Assembly (NCBI RefSeq): GCF_008831285.2 | Contig: NC_045138.2 | Location: forward strand, 8,151,205 to 8,215,204 | Direction of reading: 5' to 3' | Length of the DNA: 64,000 bases | Source of the DNA: Nymphaea colorata | Lineage: Eukaryota > Streptophyta > Magnoliopsida > Nymphaeales > Nymphaeaceae | Part shown: one piece after another, positions 12,894 to 25,979 of the stretch | Layout of the letters: each line of letters opens with the position of its first letter | Numbering within the stretch: position 1 is the first letter of the stretch | Program-made: the position numbers and the translations under genes | Notes under the pieces: model-generated | The model's input: only the letters and a program-made list of their open reading frames with translations | What the model was told of the DNA's origin: nothing | Database searches by the model: none

Positions 12894-13325
12894 CATTCTC
12901 TCTCTCTATAATATATATCGTAGATAGTCCATAGTTTCAGGCAGCTTAGAAAACTATACTCTACCTTTCTCGTTGGACCGTAGGCTTTCTTGGCAATGTC
13001 AGGACACTAATTCTCTCCCTGTCTCTCCGGTGTGTGAGTGGACCAGGAACATTAAATATTAAAGTCAAAGAATGAAGCAGGCCGTCGTCTGGGATATAAT
13101 TAGTTCCATTTAATACTAAGAACCAGAGACTTTGGAAGATTGTGTGTAGTAGGGAGATGCGAATTATTGGCCATAACTGTTTGCATGTGCGGAGAGCTGC
13201 CCCTAACAATGGTCGACCGTCACGATACTGTAGTCACTAGTGGATTTAATTTTCAACAGACACTTTAGACCAAGGAAAAAAAGGACCACCTCTACATCAT
13301 ACAGGCTGGTTGATGCAGATGCCAT
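11870..13325. other. Intergenic DNA with microsatellites, no gene
   Basis: The main content is simple repeats: (TC)n at about 12344-12374, (TA)n at 12429-12463, and a compound (CT)n(TA)n at about 12809-12892. Short frames here either cross the microsatellites or have no recognisable content. Confidence 0.6.
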
Positions 13326-13408
13326 TACCACAAATACCGTTTACGATTTCAAATGGATGTTTTTCTTAAGTATAACACGACCAAGTTGAATTTTTTAGAA
13401 AAACTTCA

Positions 13409-13439
<31 letters not shown>

Positions 13440-13640
13440 TTTAAAATTTTAAAAAAGAAAACCTAAAAGGAAAATGCAAAGATGAGAAAATAAAATGCAG
13501 TAATAAGAAATTCGAAAAATTGACAAAAAATACCAAAGGTATGTTTTTTTCCAATTTCAGCACCATAAAAAAAAACAGGCTTTTTTGACTTAAATTGTTT
13601 TTTGAAATGAATGGATTTTATGTGACCATGGTTGACATCG
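13326..13640. mobile_element. Probable Mutator-like MITE, decayed
   Basis: The left end (CCATTACCACAAATACCG, then TTTTTCTTAAGTATAACACG) parallels the better-preserved element at 14725 (GGTCACAAATAACG, then TTTTTCTTAGGTATAATATGG). The right end ATGTGACCATGG is roughly the inverse. The interior is A/T-rich with a (TA)n tract. No clean 9-bp duplication is seen, so the boundaries are approximate. Confidence 0.45.
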
Positions 13641-14724
13641 TAGTTCCATATGCATTACGAAACTATCCCTCGCCTTTCATATATTGGATGACAACCGGAA
13701 AAATGCGATCCTGTCAAAAAGATATGCTTGCTCTTCAGACAGAAGATGACTAATTGTTTCCTTGGCATGTTCGGCTATTATTGAACTCTATACAATCATA
13801 ATAGTCTGAATTCGTGAAGATATGCCGCTTCCAAAGCCGGCCAAGAGAATTTTTTGTATTATATTATGTGGCAGGCTGGACTTGCGCCAGTTATGGCTTT
13901 ACGTGGCTCTGTTCTCTTTCTTATTTTCAATTCATTTTCCCATGCTGAGATTTGTTACTCGACCAAACTAGCCAATAACCAATTTGATGAATAATTGGTA
14001 CAGAGAATAATATACAAAGATCGTAAGGGTAGTTTTCGCAGTTGGAACAGAGTTGTTCTACGAACTTCTCCAAAAGAATGGAGCGGATTTATATAACACT
14101 AGAACTAAGTATCCATGAATCAGCTTCAATCTTTACGGCAAATTCACGTAATACTTATAAAGTGTTTTATTTGCCAAACGACCCTTAAACTACAATCAAT
14201 GAAACAGGGAGAATATGAAAACACCCTGCTGGAGGTTTGCCCTTCTGAATTTATTACTAACTAATTAAAAAAATACAGTCAACCAACTACAAGAAAGAGA
14301 AACAAATTTCTATCAAGTTATGTTACACTGGTGGAAGAAGTCAAACAATAAACAAGACCAATCGATGGCCATTCATTAGAATAGAAGGTAAAGGAGAGCA
14401 TTGAATCAGGAAGACAAAGTCCTGTGGAATACGCAGATTACCTTCCACCAAACATTGTAGACAGTGGTGTCATCTCCTGCTATTTAAGACAACATAGAGC
14501 TTCTGTAATGGGTATCCCAAGAGGTTGCTAGGAATTTGATTTAACACTTTAGATGATATACGAGGAAGGCAATTTTGAGAAAACCCCAACCTAAGCTAGA
14601 CACTACGTTCCTTCAGATAAATATCATCCTCCTTAAGAAGAATAAAAAAACATTCAACACACCTGGCACACAGATCCTTCACACTTCTTTAGCAATAACC
14701 AAATCTCCACCAATAGTCATAACC
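13641..14724. other. Intergenic DNA, no gene seen
   Basis: There are no open frames of note and no recognisable domain on either strand. The - strand remnant of the LINE at 15150-16450 may run into this stretch, but I could not read it reliably. Confidence 0.45.
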
Positions 14725-15117
14725 ACGGTCACAAATAACGTTTCAAAGTTTTAAACGGCAAGGTTTTTCTTAGGTATAATATGGCGAGCTTGAAAAAAAC
14801 GAGAAAAAAAAACAGAAAAAATATGGTAAATTTTTAAAAATTAAAAAAAACTAAAAATAAGAGAAAAATAAAATAAGTGAAACACTAATAACACAAACAT
14901 CAAAAGGTAAGCAGATTTGCAACAAACAAAAAATAGAAAATTAAAGAAACCTGTTTGGCATTAAAAAAAATGAAAAGAACGAAAAAAGTGAAAAACACGC
15001 GAAGAACATGTTTTTCGTTTTTAACGTTTTTTTTAATATATGTGTTTTTAAAGATTTAAAAGGCAATTAAATTTATTACATTTTTTTTTGAAAAAAAACA
15101 TGTTTTTTGTGACTACG
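14725..15117. mobile_element. Mutator-like MITE (393 bp) with 9-bp target duplication
   Basis: GTCATAACC occurs at 14716-14724 and again at 15118-15126, a perfect 9-bp duplication typical of Mutator-like elements. The ends are imperfect inverted repeats: ACGGTCACAAATAACG at the left, and TTTTTTGTGACTACG at the right. The interior is very A/T-rich, with no coding potential. The element sits at the 3' side of the decayed LINE. Confidence 0.7.
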
Positions 15118-15149
15118 GTCATAACCTAGTTCCTGAAACTCGATAGGCA

Positions 15150-16450
15150 CCATAGCACTTGATGAAAGGAGACTTGCCAACATCCTATGATCCAGCCCCT
15201 TTTAAGCTACAATTGAACCACCACATGAACTCCCTTGCAACATCTTTACATGGATGTCCTTGTTTGAGGAATTTTTTTTGGGGATAAACCTCCAAGTATT
15301 GGCAGTCAGCTTACAGAGACAATAACATGACTAATTGATTCCTCTTTCTTATGATATATGAAGTATTTATTAGCTAAAGACGATGCCCCTCTTTTTCAAA
15401 CAATCTAAAGTAGGAATCCTATTATAGATCCTCACATACACAAACCATGCATCTAGAGCGAGGATGGCAGTCCTTGTTCCGGATGAACTCATTCCAGGTC
15501 GATGAAACCTCAACCAATCATTTGCCAGAAATTTTAAACTTCAAATTTTCAGCATTCCTGCCTTCTACAATTGGTCAATCAGGACAAAAAGAAAGCCAAG
15601 ACAAGTTAACCCCCAACCTTTCGAGCATCATCTTCAGAAATCAGAAATAAATCAGAATTTGAGGTATCAACTACGGAGAAGCTCAACCATCTTTCACATA
15701 AGCTGAACCTTCCACATTCAAATAGGGATAAAGGCAGCAATTATTCCACCTGTCATGCCAAAATTTAATCCTGCCCTCGCCAATGAGCCAAGAAACTTTG
15801 TGAGCAATCCTATTTCAACCCCTCAGAATTCCTTTGTAGAACCAAGAACAATTCCTTCATCCTTTAAAGGATCATAAACTGTGGTTCCTAAGGCATTTCC
15901 TGTAGAAGAACATCGTCCAAAATGGCTGATTTCAACAGACCTCCATTGCAAGCTGAGCTAGATGGGCTCTAGACATTTCTTGGTTACTTAAGAGGCCAAT
16001 GCCACCTTCCTGCTCAGGTTTGCATAAAGTTTTTCCATGTAAAAAAGGGGTCCTTTAACTGATCAATGACCTTCCTCAAAAAAGCTTTGACATAATTCCC
16101 TCTATCTTCTTAATAATGTCAGTAGAAAGCAAGAAAAATACAACACCAAAATATGATAATTTGCAAAAATACATATCTTATCAGGCATAATAGGAATGCA
16201 TAAGAGAAAAGATTAGATTTTAAAATGACAAGCTTGCTCTCCACCTTATTAATCAAATCCTTACATCACTCAGGTCTAAGTTTACCACTAAACAAAAGCA
16301 ATCCTAGATAACTAAGAGGGAGTTCCTTAGTTTTCCGGCCAAGGGTATCCATAAATAGCTGGCTTACATAAATGAAGATGATGGAAGATCTAGCTGGATG
16401 CACCTCCAAGCCAGCCATCCATGAAACTCATCTAGGAGGGCTCTTACCTG
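15150..16450 (-). pseudogene. Decayed LINE (L1-type) reverse transcriptase C-terminus with zf-RVT region
   Basis: Read on the - strand from about 16440 downward, with many stops and frameshifts, the translation shows a typical plant LINE tail. It has LPLSYLGL near the start, a DLINKVESKL stretch, a later SFLAHW / WLIGEG block, and a KKRGI / CYCLCK zinc-binding-like region about 15300-15400. This is the C-terminus of a non-LTR reverse transcriptase followed by zf-RVT. The 5' part (endonuclease and RT palm) is missing, apparently ending at the CACTA-type terminus at 16460. Non-functional. Confidence 0.6.
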
Positions 16451-16459
16451 AAAAAAAAA

Positions 16460-16640
16460 CACTACAACAAATAACGTTATTGGTTAGGGCCCATGCCGAG
16501 GCCAATAACCAGGTGCTGAAAATACTTTTGGCAACAGCCCATACCTTAGTGATTGTTAGGGCTGCCCTTGCCATCGGCCTTGTGCCTAAAAATCAATACA
16601 GGCAAAGTAGAAGCTGTTACCAAATTTTTTTTTGGCCATA
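16460..16640 (+). mobile_element. CACTA (En/Spm-type) terminus, left end
   Basis: CACTACAACAAATAACG at 16460 fits the CACTACAAGAAA class of plant CACTA ends. It is followed by GGCCCATGCCGAGGCC and repeated GCCNNTG-like subterminal motifs, usual for this group. It directly abuts the LINE remnant. No transposase gene was recognised nearby. A candidate opposite end is at about 37045. Confidence 0.5.
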
Positions 16641-19600
16641 ACTATATATATAATTTCAAAAAATTGATAGTTTTCACAAATTGAAGTTGCATTAAGCAAA
16701 AAGCTATACAATAATGTGCCTAATTACATACAAAATTCATGCAAACCAAAAAATATGCACAAATTATGTTGTATCTGATGTTCATAAATTGAAATTATTA
16801 TCCAATTGACCAAAGGCTATGCCTGTTAATTTAGTGTCCTCTTCACCTTCCTATCTTTAGTTTCATATCCACCTTTGTATCTTCATATACTAAAAAATTT
16901 TGTTCATTATATTTAGCACAATGTAGGCTACAATGCTGAATATATCCAAGGGGAACAAACAATTAGTGTCCCTCATATCACATACAAAAACAAAACAATT
17001 ACTATCCCTCAACAGAAAAAAAGGCTGAAAATATACTGCTGGCAAAAACGTTATGCTGGTGAAAAACATAATGTAACTTTAATAATATTATAATAGAAAA
17101 CACAATATTTGCACCATAAAAATAAGTAGTTGAATAAGACAAAGTCAATCAAACAACAATACTGGTGAAGCACAGAGATGAACCAAAACCTTAGGCACAA
17201 TAAGTTTAACATAATCAATGGGCTACAACTCTTGAAAACCAAAAAAGATGCAAAGGCTTTGCACATTAGGCTTATCATAGGTAAATTTTTTTTATTCTAG
17301 CTTGTTTCTTGATATGCTTGTGTTTTCTTTTCCTTTTTTCCACTAATCTAAAAGCTATCAACAATCAAAACATTTCTCTAAAACCATGCCAAAACTTAAC
17401 ATAGACATGATTAAAATAACATGACATAAAACTTTTGATACAATTATGATTGCATGAACTTTACATGCCATATCTAGCATTGTATGTAGTGGATTGTGGC
17501 AAAGTGGTAGATCAAAATATGTAAAAAAAAAACAGAACTTGCTAGTGTTACTATTATGGCAAGTGTGGAGTAAAAAGTAAAGTTATCACGAATCATGGTA
17601 TGTTTTTATGTCTACATCTAGTTGTAGTTTATATATGTACAGAAGCAGTACTTCATACATCACATGTGAACACATAGTGGCTCATAGAAGCAAACAGATT
17701 TGGAGTATTGCAACCATCTTATAGCTACTGAGATGTGATCCTAAAAGCTTCCATTCTATGGCTCTCATTTCTAATAAAAGTGATCTTGAAATATTCTCCT
17801 GCAATCAAAGTCACTTCATCATAACATATGCGAACATAAATAGGCTTCAACAGATCAGCATATAAGTAAAAGCTAAGGTTCATTGGTCATCATCATGATT
17901 CTCAGAAGGTGAAATTGTTAACCTGATTTCAATGGTATATAATGTGAAACAAACGACGAGTGGTAATATAATTTGTTTGGAACAAAATCATGTATAATGT
18001 TGTGAGTTACCATGCCATGAAGCAACAAACTAATGGTCCACAATGGTTCAAACTTGGTAGGTGGATTGTCCCAAAAGGTAGGAGGGAGTTGCACTAAGAG
18101 AAATGTGCAACTCTCGAGCCTGCATGTCTTCAACACTTAAACAACACAAAGATTTTTCTGTCTTGGCAGCCATCAAGTGAAGCAACGAACAAAAAAAACT
18201 GGGAGAAGTCTTTTTCCTTTTGTGGCTCATCACCTCAAACAAAAACAATGTAGGAAGTCTAAGAGAGCAATCATCATCAACATCAGCTTCTTTGTTAAAT
18301 GTTGTGGTTTATGACATGAAACTTGAATAGAAGAAGCTGATATAAAGTCACCCTTATGCTACCAGCACATGCCATGGTGCTTATAGTGGGAGAGAAAGCA
18401 AGGCCACCCTTGTCACGCATACGAAAAGGATGAGGCAGTAAATTAAGTAATTAATGTTACAGATTTGTCATTTAAGATTTATAGTGCTTGCTCATGATAT
18501 TTATCGTGCGTAAAAAAACATGGGGCAATAAACCATGCATTTTCCAAGCATTCTATGTTTGAGAAATTGTCAAACATAGCATATATGTGCAGCTTAAAGA
18601 ACACATGCCAATGTAAGCAAAACAAGCACTGGAAAACCTCTTAAGTATGGGATTGGTGGATGGCTAGAAGATTTTAAATTTCAATAACCATAGGACAACT
18701 TGTGATAGAAAACTGATATTGCCTATAATTCTACAAAATTAAAATGAATGAAAAAAAGATGGATATCCGTAACACATTCATTGATAATAGAATATGACTG
18801 GCAACCTAGCATGTATATAGAATCATGGGACTTCACAGATAATAATGTAAGCATAAAAGGGATCAACTCAAAATTTCATGGAAGCATAATTGTACATGCA
18901 AGTACCTTCTCTAGTCTTTGATTGCAAGCATAAACCAAGGCATTTGCAAGTGTAAGGAGACCGTATGCTTCCGTGTTGTTAACACAATAAAACTGAACTT
19001 TCAGAAAAAAGAAAAGGAAGAAAGACACAAAATGAAATAATGCAAAAAAAAAAAGGAGTCTATGAACATGACAATAAGCATTCATGCATTGGGGCCACAA
19101 AAACTGCCCAATAGAGCTAACACACAACTATTTCTCAAATGCACTCAACAATTTGATTTACTAATATGTACATTTTAGATTATTAACAAAATGCAATTGA
19201 GGATATTAGAAACAAGGGACTCCTAAATCAGAACATAAATTAAAATTAAAAACAGAAAAAAAAAACAAGAAGAATAACAGAGGGAGAGAGACTTTTTTTT
19301 TTTAAACAATAGAAATATTTAAAGAATGCTAGCACAAGGACAAAAGGAAAAAGGTTAATAACACACTATGTGGAATACTTGAACATGTGGATACACTTAC
19401 TAGTCCTCATTTTTCTTTCTCGTCACACCATTATAACTTTGCCCCAGTTCTTTTCCTTTTTCTTCTTTTGAAGGAAGACTTGGTGCTATAGTTTAAACAA
19501 AAATTTTCTTAGCTATAGAAACCAATTTAATATTCTACAAGTTAAAAGTTCAAGGCTGTTGGGTTCACTTTATTCCTAGCTAGGTCATGAGTAGAGACCA

Positions 19601-20110
19601 CATAGCCGTTGATTATAAACTAGTTCAAGAAGTTAGCAATGTTGACAAGGCAAATTGGATTACCTAAATATTTTTATGAATTGCTGCTGGTGGCTTTCTT
19701 CTACCGTTCCTCCCACCAACTGATGCAGTACTAGCATTGCTTCAGATGGGACAAGCGTTGGGTGTGCATGAACCATAGACCACTTATTTCATTTGAGCTA
19801 AAATTACCATTTTACCCCTATAACCTTGCATCTTGACCTAAAGAGTATGGATTTTTCACTAAAATTCTGAGAATTACCTAACATTTGAGAAATTAAGCCA
19901 TTTCTCAACTTTACATGACACTAAGAGTCCCACAGGTTAGCTCACCAAAGCCAGCTCCTCTATATCTCAAATCATTTCTCAGAATTTAAAAAAAATGTGA
20001 TCTTCGGCTCAACCAAGTCAAAACAAGTTTACGTTAATGGAGAGAAAGTTTTATTTCACTTATTTTGAGTTTCCAACCCAAGTTCCAGTCATATATTAAT
20101 TCGTAAATTG
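16641..20110. other. AT-rich DNA, probably interior of a CACTA or other old element, no gene
   Basis: Short frames at 17051-17278, 17918-18248 and 18876-19127 (all on -) have no recognisable content and are broken by A/T runs. No tRNA or ncRNA was identified. I cannot assign the stretch further. Confidence 0.4.
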
Positions 20111-20116
20111 TTACTG

Positions 20117-20450
20117 GGGCTTTCACTCTCCTACTTTTAGGGGGTTTGAGCTGAATTTGAGCTCAACCAAACGATTGAGCTAAAGCCAAGCTAGGACTAT
20201 GTTTATCATCGGTTTGAGTTTAATTCAGTTTTAAGTACTTTCTCTCTTTATTTCCAGGGATTCAAGCTGAATTTAAGCTCAACCTAGAAGAGTAAGTTAA
20301 AACCAAACTAAGCCATGTTCATCATGTATAAATTAAGCTTTTTTCAATTCAGTTTGATTTTATTCATCCTGGTTTAAGTTCAATTCAGTTCAGAGTGCTT
20401 TCTCTCTCCAATTTTCAAGGGTTTCAGCTGAATTTGAGTTCAACCCGATA
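20117..20450 (+). repeat. Degenerate tandem repeat, three units of ~115-160 bp
   Basis: Units start near 20141, 20257 and 20419. Each begins GGG(A/T)TT then AGCTGAATTT(G/A)AG(C/T)TCAACC, and includes CTTTCTCTCT further on. Divergence suggests an old array. Function is unknown. Confidence 0.65.
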
Positions 20451-21539
20451 GGATGAGATGAATGTGTGTTTTGTTCTCATCATATTCTCATGTCATTTGT
20501 CCTCCATGCTCAATGTCAATCCAAATATTTTATCAAGAATTGGTCAGCACTTCTCCATGCACATGTGGATTTCGTGAAATCAGATTCAGAGTCCGGATGA
20601 GATTAGCCAACCAGACTGCATTAGCACTCAAGTTAGACCCAACCAGACTTAGTGTAGGGGTCGTGGTGCAGCTAGGCAACAACTTCAGGTAATATCGTTT
20701 CCCTTTTTTTCTTTTGCAATTTACTGCTTTTTTATGCATGTTTAGTTTAGTTTTCTTTTTGCTTTTAGAATGTTTAGTTTAATTTTCATTTTGCTTCCAA
20801 CATGTCAAGCTTAGTTTAATTTTTTTTAGTTGCTTTAATAACATTGTAGTTTAACATGTTTATTTTTTAGATTAGATTTATTTTAATGTCTTTAGAGTAG
20901 GCATAGGGGTTAGTATGCCTCTCTCTTCATTGTCTCTTAAATCCTTTTGCATTTGTTTACTTAGTTTTACTTAAAACTTGAATATAGAATATAGTTTTAT
21001 TTCATGTTTTCATTACTCATGTATTGCACCTCTGCTTTAACATGCATTGAACCACATTGCACCCACAGATTGGGTGAGCCAAGTAGCATACCATCTATGC
21101 ATCAACCCAGGTATGTGAAAACCTGAATATAGCCTAGTCCTCATATAAGAATAATTTCAAATCATATTTTTCTCTAAAATGTTTTAAAAAATAATCTATT
21201 TTGATTTCAGAAACCCTAGGTTATGTAGGCATGGGGTCCAAACCTAGTTCAACTTCTTTAAGACTTATTTTAGATGGGTCTTAGAGCCTACTACGTTTGA
21301 ACCTAGTCCCATAATCTAGACCTAGTTAAACTGCTTTAAACACTCATTCACATAAAATGAATGAAGTATATATAATATATCACATGGTTTGACTAAGACC
21401 AAATCTACTTATTATAGTCAAACCCATCCAAAGACCCAGTGTAGGCAAGACTGAACCCGATTGCTTTGACAAAGTTATCCCTAGCTCGTTTGGATCTCAA
21501 TTCCAAGTATTGGATTGAAAACATACACCTTATGTGGAT

Positions 21540-21830
21540 CAAAACCATGACATTAACCCAAGTCTAACCTTCTTGAATTTTAATCTCAAGTATTGAATTT
21601 TGGATCCAAGGTATTAGATCTTGGATCTCTAATTTTGGATCTCAAGTCATAAATTTTGGTTCTTGGATTTTAGACATTGGATTTTGAATCAGATTTCATT
21701 TATGAGTCTTGAATCATAAATCTCAGATTACGGATTATGGATTTCATATTTTAGAATCTAGCCTTTGGATCTTGGATTTTAGATGTTGGATCTTAGATTC
21801 TAAATATTGGATCTTGGAGTAAATTCCGAA
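21540..21830 (+). repeat. Short-period degenerate repeat rich in TTGGATCT / GGATTTTAGA
   Basis: About 290 bp is built largely from variants of TTGGATCTTGGATTTTAGA, at irregular spacing of roughly 12-25 bp. It lies upstream of the recognisable copia coding region, perhaps in its 5' leader. Similar GGATTTTGGATC strings recur near 28550-28660 inside the long LTR. Confidence 0.55.
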
Positions 21831-22286
21831 GCAAATGAGTTTGATCATAGACCTAGGATCATTCCATAGAAACTCGGACCCAAATACAAGATTTTAAACC
21901 CTATAACATAATTTGGATCTTAAAAGATCCAATCTTGAATACAAGATAAAATTTACTAGATCTTTGTCATTGAATTTTGGATCATGAGTATTAATCACAT
22001 GAAATGATATTTTGACTTTTACAACATCTCCTATCCAACAAGAAGATTATATGTTTTCATTTCTAAAAAGAGGGAGATATAAAACCTAAGGGTCTCAGTT
22101 GAAGAAATTTGACAAGAAAACAAGTGTAGCTAGAGAGATGCATGAGGAAAGCAATGTCCTCGACCTAGACAGGCTTGTTGGTGCACTCAAACCAAAGTTT
22201 ATTGATGCTCTTTATCTGCTTTTAAAGAAGGAGTTTCTCCAATTTTTGAAGCCACAGTGGCATTTGCATCTTCAAGTACTCTTGGA

Positions 22287-22462
22287 CAGTGGCGGAGCCA
22301 GGACAGTCCAACCTCTGGATCCGGGTAGGGCCAAACTGAATTTAAATCTAAAAAATACATAGAGTGATTAAAAAATAATATTTTTTTCAATGTAAAAGTT
22401 TTTTTTTTCATTGGCCAGGGTGGGGCCATGGCCTAGGCGGCCCCCCCCTCCCTCCGCCCCTG
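22287..22462. mobile_element. hAT-type MITE (176 bp) with perfect 8-bp target duplication
   Basis: CTCTTGGA at 22279-22286 is repeated at 22463-22470. The termini are CAGTGGCGGAG at the left and CTCCGCCCCTG at the right, an 11-bp inverted repeat with one mismatch. Both features are diagnostic of hAT elements. It sits beside the copia protease region, so it arrived after the copia element. The interior has poly-A/T runs and a GC-rich GGGGCCATGGCC block. Confidence 0.88.
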
Positions 22463-25040
22463 CTCTTGGATACTTGATTTAAGAGCCTCATTCCATATGA
22501 CTCCTTATGGTTCAATATTTACTAAATGCACTAAGAAAAAGTCATGCCTTTGTGTCAAAACCAACAACGTAACACCCCTTGAAATTAGATTTACGAAAAT
22601 CTTGATGAAAATTTTAATTTAAAAGTTTTCAAAATGCCTGAAGTTTGATTTATTCTCAGACTTAATTTGAATCTTTTGTTTTTTTTTTCTAATAACAGAT
22701 CATGAATTTAAATTTATTTTCTCATAAGATAATTTTTTAATATAAGACCATCTTTTCAAGAAGATGATTTAGGAAGGTTCTAAAAAAATGACCTCTACTA
22801 TGTTTATTTTTAGGACCTTTTTCAACCGTCCTTTCAACATAGTCAAGAAAAGTGATATTCAACTTTGGCATCAAAGATTTGGTTACTCGTGCTAAAAAAA
22901 ATGTCTTATTTCTCACTTTTAGAGGAAAAATGTAAAAAAATTCTTTCTTTTCATGATTGTATTAAAGCCAAAATTAGGTCTCTATCTTCTAATAATAAAA
23001 ATTTTGTTACAAAAGTCCTTTTGACTTAGTGCATTCGGATGTGTGAGGATCTTCTCATATTATGTCTTCAGGTAGTTTGTTATATTATGTCATTTTTATG
23101 GATGATCGTTTTATATATGTTAGGGTTTACTTTCTCAAACACAAATTGAAAGTTTTCATGAATTTTAAAATCTTTTATAAAATGGTTAAAATAAAATTTT
23201 AAACATCAAAATTTCTAGAAGTGATTTTGGTGGAGGATTTATTTCCAATGATTGGGAAAGATTTTTAAAGGAACAAAGAATTATACATCAAAATTCTTGT
23301 CCCAAGAACCCCCAACAAAATAGAGTTGCCAACATAAAACAAAGACATTTTTTGGGTGGAAGCTATTTTACCATCCATTTATTTTTTTAAGTAATAGAAA
23401 GCCTTCTAAGATTTTGGTAAACATTTCACCATTTTACTTTTTAATTTAGAACCAAATCCAACATTTTCAATGAAAATAATGACAAACTTTCACCATGGCA
23501 ATAAAATGTTTTTACTGGATATTTCAAAACTCAAAAGGGATATAGATATTATGACAGTGAAAAAGATAAAATATATGTTTCAAGAAATGTGACATTTTTG
23601 GAAGAAGAAAATGACTTTGATATAAATGAACCCAAATATGAAGATGACTATGTTTTCTTGTGGACCAAAGATGATGACAATGACAATGATTTGCATCTTC
23701 ATATGATTATAGTTCCTTGAATGAGTTTGATGACACTCCTTCAGACAATAGACCTTCAAGAAAAGTAATAGTTTATAGGAGAAGAATTCAAGAAAATGCC
23801 CAAGAGTTTCAGCATCTTGTTAGAAGATCTCGAAAGCTAGTAATCCACTTTAAAACTTTGTCTTGTATGAGTAGTTTTTCCCTAACATAGGACTTGTTTT
23901 ATTGACTATTCACATTTATAACATACCTTAAGCATTTCTTAAAGTCAAGTCCCATCAACATTGGACAAAACCTATGAATAATAAACTTAGAACCTTTGAA
24001 AATAATAGAACTTGGGAAATAATTTCTCATCCTATAAGAAAAAACTATAGGTAATAGATGGGTATATAAAGTTAAGGCTTGGAGTGATGGTTCACCTGAA
24101 AGACATAAAACTAGACTAGTAGCTAGGGAGTATGAATAAGAGTATGTCATTGACTATTGTTTGCATCCCAAAATTTCTTTGGTTGGTTTTGGAGTGCTTC
24201 AGAAAAATGTGGTTTTGTTTTGAAAATAAGAGAAAGGGACTCACCCGTCGGTACGAGGATCGACCGTTCTTGGCACCTTTATCGGGAGTAATCAACCCAA
24301 GGGCTATGTTTATCATCGATGTATTTCGTTTTAACTTAAACATCTTTTTGATTCTATATGCGGTGTACAAAAGGTTTTTGAAGAATCACTTGAGAATGTG
24401 AAATATTTTATCAAAAACTCGAATTGAAAAATCTTTGTAAATATCATTTGAAAAACTTGAGAATTCATTTTAAAGTCATTTTAGTGTTCTCTTAAGACTT
24501 TAAGTAGGTTTGAGATTTTGGTCTAATTCGGTTACCACCTACTTACAGCTCCATCACATCTTGCTTAAGTTCTTTTAGAGATGTGATTGTGCTCATAAGT
24601 GCTATTAAGTGATTGTGAATGCATGAATACATTGATCCTATATGATTAAAAGAGAATGAAGCATATATGATTAAAAAAGATGAAACATTCATACCACAAC
24701 ATTCATATAGAAACATTCTTACCATAGTATACATCTAAGATTTTTGTTTTAATAAAGATAGCATATAAGAAGGAAAATGTTTTGAAAATGGATTGGAGGT
24801 TGTGGACCACCAAGCATGATTCCAATATTGGGTCATTACTTGGTTTTTGGTCTTGATGAAGTCGGCAAATGAAAAATTAAAATCTTAAATGATCAGAGAA
24901 AAATATTGAAAGAATGGGAAAAGATGAAAGACTTGATCCCAAGAGAGATATAGATAAAGAAAGAGAGAAAGAGATCTTGAAAATCATAAAATCAAAGATT
25001 TAAAAGGAAGAGAGATACTTATATATATATATATATATAT

Positions 25041-25186
25041 AACCTTGTGAAAATGAGGTTTAAATCAAATAGAGAAGAGAAGATCGTTTTAAAAAGAGAG
25101 AGAGATTAAAAAAATAGAATACACGTATATATATTTATATATATGTATATGAGAGTTTGTAAAAGGATATGTTAAATCATAAAGAG

Positions 25187-25247
<61 letters not shown>

Positions 25248-25394
25248 CCTTGTGAAAATGAGGTTTAAATCAAATAGAAAAGAGAAGATCGTTTTAGAAA
25301 GAGAGAGATTAAAAAAATAGAATACACGTATATATATTCATATATACGTATATGAGAGTTTGTAAAAAGATATGTTAAATCATAAAGAGATAAT
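25041..25394 (+). repeat. 150-bp tandem duplication separated by a (TA)n array, inside the long LTR
   Basis: Segments 25041-25190 and 25246-25394 are nearly identical (CCTTGTGAAAATGAGG, AGAAGATCGTTTTA, GAGAGTTTGTAAAA). A (TA) array of about 55 bp lies between them, and another (TA)10 tract precedes the first copy. Confidence 0.88.
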
Positions 25395-25979
25395 GGCAAA
25401 AAGAAATAATCATGTGCATGTATACGTATATAACACGTATATACGTACATGTTTCATGAGAATAGAAGTCAAGAAATGACTTGAAAATAGCCGACTTCAA
25501 TTTTTGATATAGGCCGGAGGGGAACTTGGGCTCATGCAAGAACCTAAATTAAGTCTTTAAGGCCGCATTAGAAGGTTTCATTTGAAAATGTTTTGGAAAA
25601 TATGATTTATATAATCATAGAATATTATTATTCCATTGGTTGCAAGGGAATATGTTTCCTCTATGGTTGGGTATACAAGAAGCTCAAACCACACGATAAG
25701 GTGCTTATTAGGGTTCATAATCGGATGATTAAAAAGGAAACTATCAAGCATAATGATATGCAAATGCATATTAAAATGTACATATTTCGTGAGGGTTTTC
25801 CACGGGTTGGACAAGTCTAAACCTCAAAATAATTAACATAAGAAAAAAGAGAAAATCCCAAACCATACTTTCATTCCCACCGTGCATTCACATATAGATA
25901 GGAAAAATCAAATAACTATGCATGAATAATACCTTAAAACAAAGCAATATTCAAGGAAAGAGAGAGAGCATGATTCAAC

